The notes below the pieces were generated by a model, which worked only from the letters and a program-made list of their open reading frames with translations, was not told the origin of the DNA and ran no database searches. Of a stretch of DNA of 28,529 nucleotides, positions 23,885-28,529 are shown piece after piece. The number at the start of each line of letters is the position of its first letter. Positions within the stretch are counted from its first letter, which is position 1. The position numbers and the translations under genes were made by a program. Origin of the DNA: JBAJNN01 sp036881905 (GTDB taxonomy: Bacteria; Pseudomonadota; Alphaproteobacteria; Rhizobiales; Im1); contig JBAJNN010000023.1 in assembly GCA_036881905.1 (NCBI GenBank), forward strand, positions 1-28,529, given 5' to 3'.

Positions 23885-24978
23885 CAAACCTCCCTAGTCT
23901 CGAAATCGATGCGCGGATCGACAACGGTATAGATCAGATCGGACACAAGATTGGTCACCAGCGCCATGAAGCTGAAAATATAAAGCGTGGCGAACACCAC
24001 CGGATAGTCACGGTTGACGATGGATTCGAACGACAACAGCCCGAGCCCGTCCAGCGAGAAGATGGTTTCGATTAGAAGCGAGCCGGTAAAAAACGAGGCG
24101 ATGAACACCCCGGGAAAACCGGAAATGATGATGAGCATGGCATTGCGAAACACATGGCCATAGAGCACCCTGCGTTCGCTCAACCCCTTGGCGCGGGCGG
24201 TCTGGACGTAAGCTTTGCGAATTTCATCGAGAAACGAATTTTTGGTGAGCAGGGTCGTGGTGGCGAAGGCGCCGACGACCATGGCGGTGACCGGCAGGGT
24301 AATATGCCAGAGATAATCGAGAATTTTCATGTACCAGACGAGAGAATCGTAATCGTCCGAAACCAGACCGCGCAGCGGGAACAGATTGAAGAACGACCCG
24401 CCGGAAAATAAAACGATCAGCAATATGGCGAACAGAAACCCGGGTATGGCATAGCCGACGATCACCACCGCGGAGGTCCAGACATCGAAGCGCTGGCCGT
24501 CGCGCCTGGCCTTGGCAATGCCCAGAGGGATCGAAATGGCGTAAGACAGAAGCGTCATCCACAACCCTAGGGAAATGGAGACCGGCATTTTCTCTAAAAC
24601 GAGATCGATCACTGAAATATCGCGAAAATAGCTGTGGCCGAAATTGAAGGTCACGTAGTTTTTCAGCATCAGCCAGAAGCGTTCAAGCGGCGGTTTGTCG
24701 AAACCGAATTGTTTTTCCAAGCTCTTGATGAATTCGGGATCGAGCCCCTGCGCCCCGCGATATTTCGACGTTATGGCGTTATTGGCCGCCTGGGCGGTCC
24801 GGTTTGCCCCGGCCCCGGCAATGCGCGAGGTGGCCGACGCGGCATTGCCGGAAAGCTTAGCCAAAATCTGCTCCACCGGCCCGCCGGGGGCAAACTGCAC
24901 GATGACGAAGCTGACCACCATGATACCAAACAGGGTCGGGATCATGAGCAGGAGTCGTCTTAAAATATAGGCCGTCAT
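23884..24978 (-). CDS. yejB: ABC transporter permease, YejB type
   Basis: 364 aa. An N-terminal helix with RRLLLMIPTLFGIMVVSFVI and APGGPVEQIL is the standard opening of DppB/YejB permeases. A periplasmic loop with GLDPEFIKSLEKQFGFDKPP follows, then about five more helices and the ATPase-contact EAA loop YVQTARAKGLSERRVLYGHV. The start is ATG 24978, five bases after the yejA stop. It is the second channel subunit of the YejABEF importer. Confidence 0.93.
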   Translation of the reverse strand: MTAYILRRLLLMIPTLFGIMVVSFVIVQFAPGGPVEQILAKLSGNAASATSRIAGAGANRTAQAANNAITSKYRGAQGLDPEFIKSLEKQFGFDKPPLERFWLMLKNYVTFNFGHSYFRDISVIDLVLEKMPVSISLGLWMTLLSYAISIPLGIAKARRDGQRFDVWTSAVVIVGYAIPGFLFAILLIVLFSGGSFFNLFPLRGLVSDDYDSLVWYMKILDYLWHITLPVTAMVVGAFATTTLLTKNSFLDEIRKAYVQTARAKGLSERRVLYGHVFRNAMLIIISGFPGVFIASFFTGSLLIETIFSLDGLGLLSFESIVNRDYPVVFATLYIFSFMALVTNLVSDLIYTVVDPRIDFETREV

Positions 24979-24983
24979 CAACC

Positions 24984-26900
24984 CTACGCCTCAGGCGCCC
25001 CATCGGCGTTAGCGTTGGCCCACCAGGTCTCGACCGCACCGTACCCCCGGCTGTAACGGGGGGGAGCAGCCGGATGGCCGAACACATCCCAGTAAGCCAG
25101 TTTGTAATCATCGCTATGCCAGTGTGGCACGAAGTACCGGCCTGAGCGCAATACCCGGTCGAGTGCACGCCCGGCCGCGGCCATCGCATCGCGACTCTCA
25201 GCATCGATCGCAGTTTGCAACAGGGAATCGACAACCGGATCCCTGATGCCGGAGAGGTTGGTACTGCCTGGCTGATCGGCCTGCTCGGAATCGAAGAACA
25301 ATTTATCCCCTGCCACGATTCCCGGCAACAAGATCCAATTTCGCGCAACGGCGTCGAAATCGAAATCCTTGATGCGGCTTTGGTACTGCGCGGCATCGAC
25401 CAGCCGGAACTTGGCGCTTATGCCAAGTCTCTTCAACCGCTTGATATAGGGCAGGCAAATCCTTTCCCAGTTCGGGGAAGTTTCAAGAATCTCGAAGGTA
25501 AACAACTCTCCGGCGGCATTGCGCAACTGGCCATCCTTCACCACCCAGCCGGCCTGTTCCAGGCATTGACGCGCATGGCGCATATTCTTGCGATTGTGCC
25601 CCGAACCGTCGGTGACCGGGGGCGTGAACGGTTCGCCGAACACCTCATCCCTCACCTGGCCACGAAACGGCTCAAGCAAGGTCAATTCCGCCGCGTCCGG
25701 CACCCCTTTGGCCATCATGTCGGTATTCTGAAAGAAGGAAACGGTGCGTGTGTAAAGCCCATACATCAGGGTCTTGTTGGTCCACTCGAAATCGAAGGCA
25801 TAAATCAGGGCCTCGCGCACCCGCCGGTCGGCAAGCTTGGGAATACGGGTATTGAGATACCAGCCCTGCCGGCCGTCCGGCCCCTTATTTGGGAGTTTTT
25901 CACGCACCACCCGGCCATCGGCGATAGCGGGAAAATCATAGCCCGTGGACCAGGTTTTCGAGGAATATTCCTCGCGCAGATTATAGCGATGGGCTTTGAA
26001 CGCCTCGAAAGCCACATTGGAATCGCGGAAGAAATTCATGCGGTAAATGTCGAAATTATAAGCCCCGCGCATGACCGGCAGATCACGCGCCCAGTAATCG
26101 GGCACGCGCTCATAGTCGATGAAGCTGCCGGGCTTGAATTTGCCGACCTTGTAAGGCCCGCTGGCGAGCGGGCTTTCCATAGTGCTCGCAGTGAAATCGC
26201 GGGTGTCATACCACGCCTTGGGTAGAATCGGGATGGAGGAGGCAATCTCCACACCCAGGGTGCGGGCATGGCCGGGCTTTAAGTGCACGGTCACGGCATC
26301 GTCGCCATCACGGGTGATCGCCTTCATATCGTGGAGAAGCTGTGCCAAATCGGGATGGCCTTTGGCTTTGAGAATATCGAACGAGAACACCACATCATCG
26401 GCGGTGAGCGGTGAGCCGTCATGAAAGCGCGCTTGCGGCCTAAGAAAGAAAGTATAGGCATTGCCATCATCCGAGATGCGCACGCGCCGCGCCACAAGGC
26501 CGTAAACGGAATCCGGCTCATCGGCGGCGCCGGTCATCAAAGTGTCGTAAATAATGTGAAGCCCGACCGGTGCGTCGCCCGTGAGCACTAGCGTGTTCAG
26601 CGTATTGAAGGTATTCGAGTTCTGGTTGAAGTACCAACTCGAGGGAACGGTCGACAACGTGCCGCCCTTGGGCGCATCGGGGTTGACATAATCGAAATGG
26701 GTGAAATCCACGCCATATTTGAGATCGCCATAGACTGAAAGTCCGTGACGCTCGCCGCTCTTTCCGGCGGCAGCCTTGGCCTGCCCGATGAAGCGCGGCA
26801 GGATCGGCGCAAGACCAAGCGCGCCGGCCGCCCCCATCACGAAGCGTCTGGTGACGCCGGGTTTTGGCCTAGTGAGCTTTGAGCAAGCTTTGTCCACCAT
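24984..26900 (-). CDS. yejA: Extracellular solute-binding protein family 5, YejA type
   Basis: 638 aa. The N-terminal signal contains TRRFVMGAAGALGLAPIL, a twin-arginine-like pattern ending near AKAAAG, suggesting Tat export to the periplasm. The SBP_bac_5 fold includes GLSVYGDLKYGVDFTHFDYV, ARFHDGSPLTADDVVFSFD and PVMRGAYNFDIYRMNFFRD, the last being typical of the YejA subgroup. It captures peptides and delivers them to YejB/YejE. The start at 26900 has AAGGA 8 nt upstream. It is the first gene of the yejABEF operon, and the promoter probably lies in 26901-27038, which also holds a large inverted repeat. Confidence 0.93.
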   Translation of the reverse strand: MVDKACSKLTRPKPGVTRRFVMGAAGALGLAPILPRFIGQAKAAAGKSGERHGLSVYGDLKYGVDFTHFDYVNPDAPKGGTLSTVPSSWYFNQNSNTFNTLNTLVLTGDAPVGLHIIYDTLMTGAADEPDSVYGLVARRVRISDDGNAYTFFLRPQARFHDGSPLTADDVVFSFDILKAKGHPDLAQLLHDMKAITRDGDDAVTVHLKPGHARTLGVEIASSIPILPKAWYDTRDFTASTMESPLASGPYKVGKFKPGSFIDYERVPDYWARDLPVMRGAYNFDIYRMNFFRDSNVAFEAFKAHRYNLREEYSSKTWSTGYDFPAIADGRVVREKLPNKGPDGRQGWYLNTRIPKLADRRVREALIYAFDFEWTNKTLMYGLYTRTVSFFQNTDMMAKGVPDAAELTLLEPFRGQVRDEVFGEPFTPPVTDGSGHNRKNMRHARQCLEQAGWVVKDGQLRNAAGELFTFEILETSPNWERICLPYIKRLKRLGISAKFRLVDAAQYQSRIKDFDFDAVARNWILLPGIVAGDKLFFDSEQADQPGSTNLSGIRDPVVDSLLQTAIDAESRDAMAAAGRALDRVLRSGRYFVPHWHSDDYKLAYWDVFGHPAAPPRYSRGYGAVETWWANANADGAPEA

Positions 26901-26930
26901 GTTGATTTTCCTTTACTATATCACCTTGAA

Positions 26931-27038
26931 AACCGCAACTCCGGGGTGGGGTTCGGAATCAAAACCCAACCAACCATTTGATGGGTCCGATTGAGTCTCA
27001 ACCCCTGACCCGCGCCCCGGAGTTTGCATCATGCGGTT
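26931..27038 (-). terminator. Long inverted repeat between porin and yejA
   Basis: AACCGCA and the overlapping AACTCCGGGG (26931-26946) are mirrored by CCCCGGAGTT (27015-27024) and TGCGGTT (27032-27038). A further GGGGTT/AACCCC pair lies inside. The outer arm touches the porin stop codon. On the minus strand the distal arm is followed by TTTTC. It is probably the porin transcript's 3' structure, though the ~70-nt loop is long for a simple terminator. Confidence 0.45.
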
Positions 27039-28466
27039 CTAGAAAAACGCCCATGCCCCGAAACCGACGCGGGTGGCGTCCGCGCTCTTCTTGGCAGGGC
27101 CACCTTGCTGGGCGAGGTCCCAATACCAACGTTTGCCGTGGGCCACCTCGACACCGAATCTCCACTTCGGCGTCGGTTTGTAGAAAATATTGGCGTGGAG
27201 GGTCTGAATCTCTCTGGTTATATCGCCCTCGCCGCCGGCATATACTTCACTTTGCCACTTACTCTTATCCAGAGGGGAGAGAAAATCATCGAGGTCATCC
27301 TTCACCAATTTGCTTAAGCCCCAGGCAAGATTGGCGCTGGTGGTATCACTGAGCTTAAAGGTCAAACCAGCGTACAACCCCAGAGCCGAGGGGGTCTGGA
27401 TTTTGCCTTTGTCATCCACCCAGGCGGAAAAGGGAATGTCGGTGAGATTGACCGAGCCGATCCCGTGACCATAGTGGATTGAGGTCTCCAGTGTGACGCG
27501 TTCGACAAGTTTCACCCCTGTCGTTATCTGTGACGTCCAGCCGAGCGCGTCATCGTCATCGGTGCTGAACTGGTGAAGCCCGCCGGTGAGCTGAACCCAG
27601 TATTGATCCTTATTATAAGCGAAGGCGGCGCCAAGGTCCGGCACCCTGTCAACAGTGCCGACTTTTTCACCGTCGGCTTGATCGCCCCTGGATTTCCAGG
27701 AGCCCGCCGCCACCGAATCGGACATGAGCTCGAATTCATCCCCCAGCACTTTTTGTCTGCCGGCATCGTCGGTCGCATCATCGTAAGCCTTGACCTCGTC
27801 ATCGCTAAGAATCGTAAGAGGCCCGCCGCTTTTCCCGGTTTTCTTCTTGGCTTTGGCGTCGGTCTTCAGGGTGGGAAGGTTGACGATATTATGATCGACC
27901 GGCTTTTCCAATGACACGGTAAATGAGATCGGGTTGTTTTCGCGTCCCCAGCTCAAGGTCACTTCAGGCGTTCGCGATGGGCCGGCCAACATCCCCATCG
28001 GCCCCCAACCGTCGATCGTCGAAAACCCGGCCCACTCGGTGACGGGGCGATAGCCCTGGCCCAACCCCAAGGTCCAATCGGGGGTGACACCCCACTCGGC
28101 GAAAGCGTATCGCAAATTGAAGGTCCGTCCGCTACTCGAAAATCCACCTTCAACTCTGGTCTTGAATAGGCCAGCATCGGTTTTGGTTTTGGTTTTAATC
28201 CCCAGCTGGCCATAGGCGTAAAAGCCAAATTTTGTCTTGGTCGGCTTTCCGGTCCCCAGACTGGGAAAGTCTATGTATGATTTATCGCCGCTATAATCAT
28301 CATCCACACTGTAGAGGGTGGTATATTTGGCGTATCCGTATGTAAGCCATTCTGTTCCCCCTTCCTTCAAGAACCCGGTTTTTTTATCGAATTTAACATA
28401 TATTTTTTCTTTATTTTCAGCTTTTTGAGTCTTATTCGAGGCCGGTAATACTATAGTTAAACTATG
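27039..28466 (-). CDS. Outer-membrane porin, 5' end cut by contig edge
   Basis: About 475 residues are visible, ending GVEVAHGKRWYWDL... and GFGAWAFF. A terminal Phe is the BAM-recognition signal of beta-barrel proteins. The body has alternating hydrophobic and polar strands (e.g. FGFYAYGQLGIKTKTKTDAG, FNLRYAFAEWGVTPDWTLGL) and acidic, Lys-rich loops, fitting a 16- or 18-strand porin of the DcaP/OprD-like sort. The exact family is not recognised. The signal peptide is missing: upstream of codon 28466 the frame runs into poly-G that encodes only Pro/Gly-rich nonsense. The segment nearest the edge is AT-rich, unlike the rest of the gene. Confidence 0.75.
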   Translation of the reverse strand, partial: HSLTIVLPASNKTQKAENKEKIYVKFDKKTGFLKEGGTEWLTYGYAKYTTLYSVDDDYSGDKSYIDFPSLGTGKPTKTKFGFYAYGQLGIKTKTKTDAGLFKTRVEGGFSSSGRTFNLRYAFAEWGVTPDWTLGLGQGYRPVTEWAGFSTIDGWGPMGMLAGPSRTPEVTLSWGRENNPISFTVSLEKPVDHNIVNLPTLKTDAKAKKKTGKSGGPLTILSDDEVKAYDDATDDAGRQKVLGDEFELMSDSVAAGSWKSRGDQADGEKVGTVDRVPDLGAAFAYNKDQYWVQLTGGLHQFSTDDDDALGWTSQITTGVKLVERVTLETSIHYGHGIGSVNLTDIPFSAWVDDKGKIQTPSALGLYAGLTFKLSDTTSANLAWGLSKLVKDDLDDFLSPLDKSKWQSEVYAGGEGDITREIQTLHANIFYKPTPKWRFGVEVAHGKRWYWDLAQQGGPAKKSADATRVGFGAWAFF

Positions 28467-28467
28467 A

Positions 28468-28529
28468 GGGGGGGGGGGGGGGGGGGGGGGAGATCCTCCT
28501 GGGGGGCGGGGGGGGCCTGCGGGAGACAC
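28468..28529. other. Poly-G and G-rich contig end, probable artefact
   Basis: A run of 23 G residues (28468-28490) is followed by AGATCCTCCT and more G-rich sequence to the end. Homopolymers of this kind are typical of two-colour Illumina reads that lose signal. No coding or regulatory meaning should be read into it. Confidence 0.8.

Noticed and set aside
28467..28529. Proline-rich N-terminus of the porin
   Set aside because: It is encoded by the poly-G run and is almost certainly not biological.
1..28529. CRISPR arrays, rRNA genes, transposase genes
   Set aside because: No regularly spaced repeats, rRNA sequence or transposase motifs were seen on either strand.

Overview
The window comes from an alphaproteobacterium, probably Hyphomicrobiales (Rhizobiales) or a close relative. 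The evidence is gene order: tsaD-gpsA divergent from hemC-hemD-mic60-hemY, a TIGR01459 HAD phosphatase beside ribF, and yejABEF. A palindromic intergenic repeat (18151-18262) of a style common in rhizobia also fits. This placement rests on recalled synteny and family resemblance, not on a search.

Left part (1 to about 5340): an accessory, partly decayed region. On the minus strand it holds a DUF1640-like coiled-coil protein, a 44-aa protein translationally coupled to a superfamily II helicase, and a VapBC-type toxin-antitoxin pair whose PIN-like toxin carries an in-frame ochre stop. On the plus strand it holds a frameshifted DUF1845/AcaB-like gene, as found in integrative conjugative elements, a 62-aa unknown, a multi-hairpin element and a LysR-type regulator remnant with two homopolymer insertions. 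It ends close to the 3' end of a tRNA-Phe(GAA) gene (5395-5470, minus), which suggests an element integrated at that tRNA.

Right part (5395-28466): core genome. yacG and infA (minus) are followed by a zevAB-like metal-transport pair (plus). A minus-strand run follows: tsaD, gpsA, hflK, hflC, a degenerate EAL-domain membrane protein, the HAD hydrolase, a broken MaoC-like remnant and ribF. Divergent from tsaD is the plus-strand heme cluster hemC, hemD, mic60 (inner-membrane shaping) and hemY (TPR membrane protein). Then come yejA-yejB-yejE-yejF (minus), an ABC importer for oligopeptides or microcin C-like compounds, and an outer-membrane porin truncated by the contig end. Short stop/start overlaps show tight coupling within zevAB, hflKC, tsaD-gpsA and yejB-E-F.

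The last 62 bases (28468-28529) are a 23-nt poly-G run plus G-rich sequence, most likely an assembly or sequencing artefact. Broken genes cluster in the left region. The only one recognised in the core is the MaoC-like remnant. This argues for real decay of the accessory region rather than uniform sequencing error.
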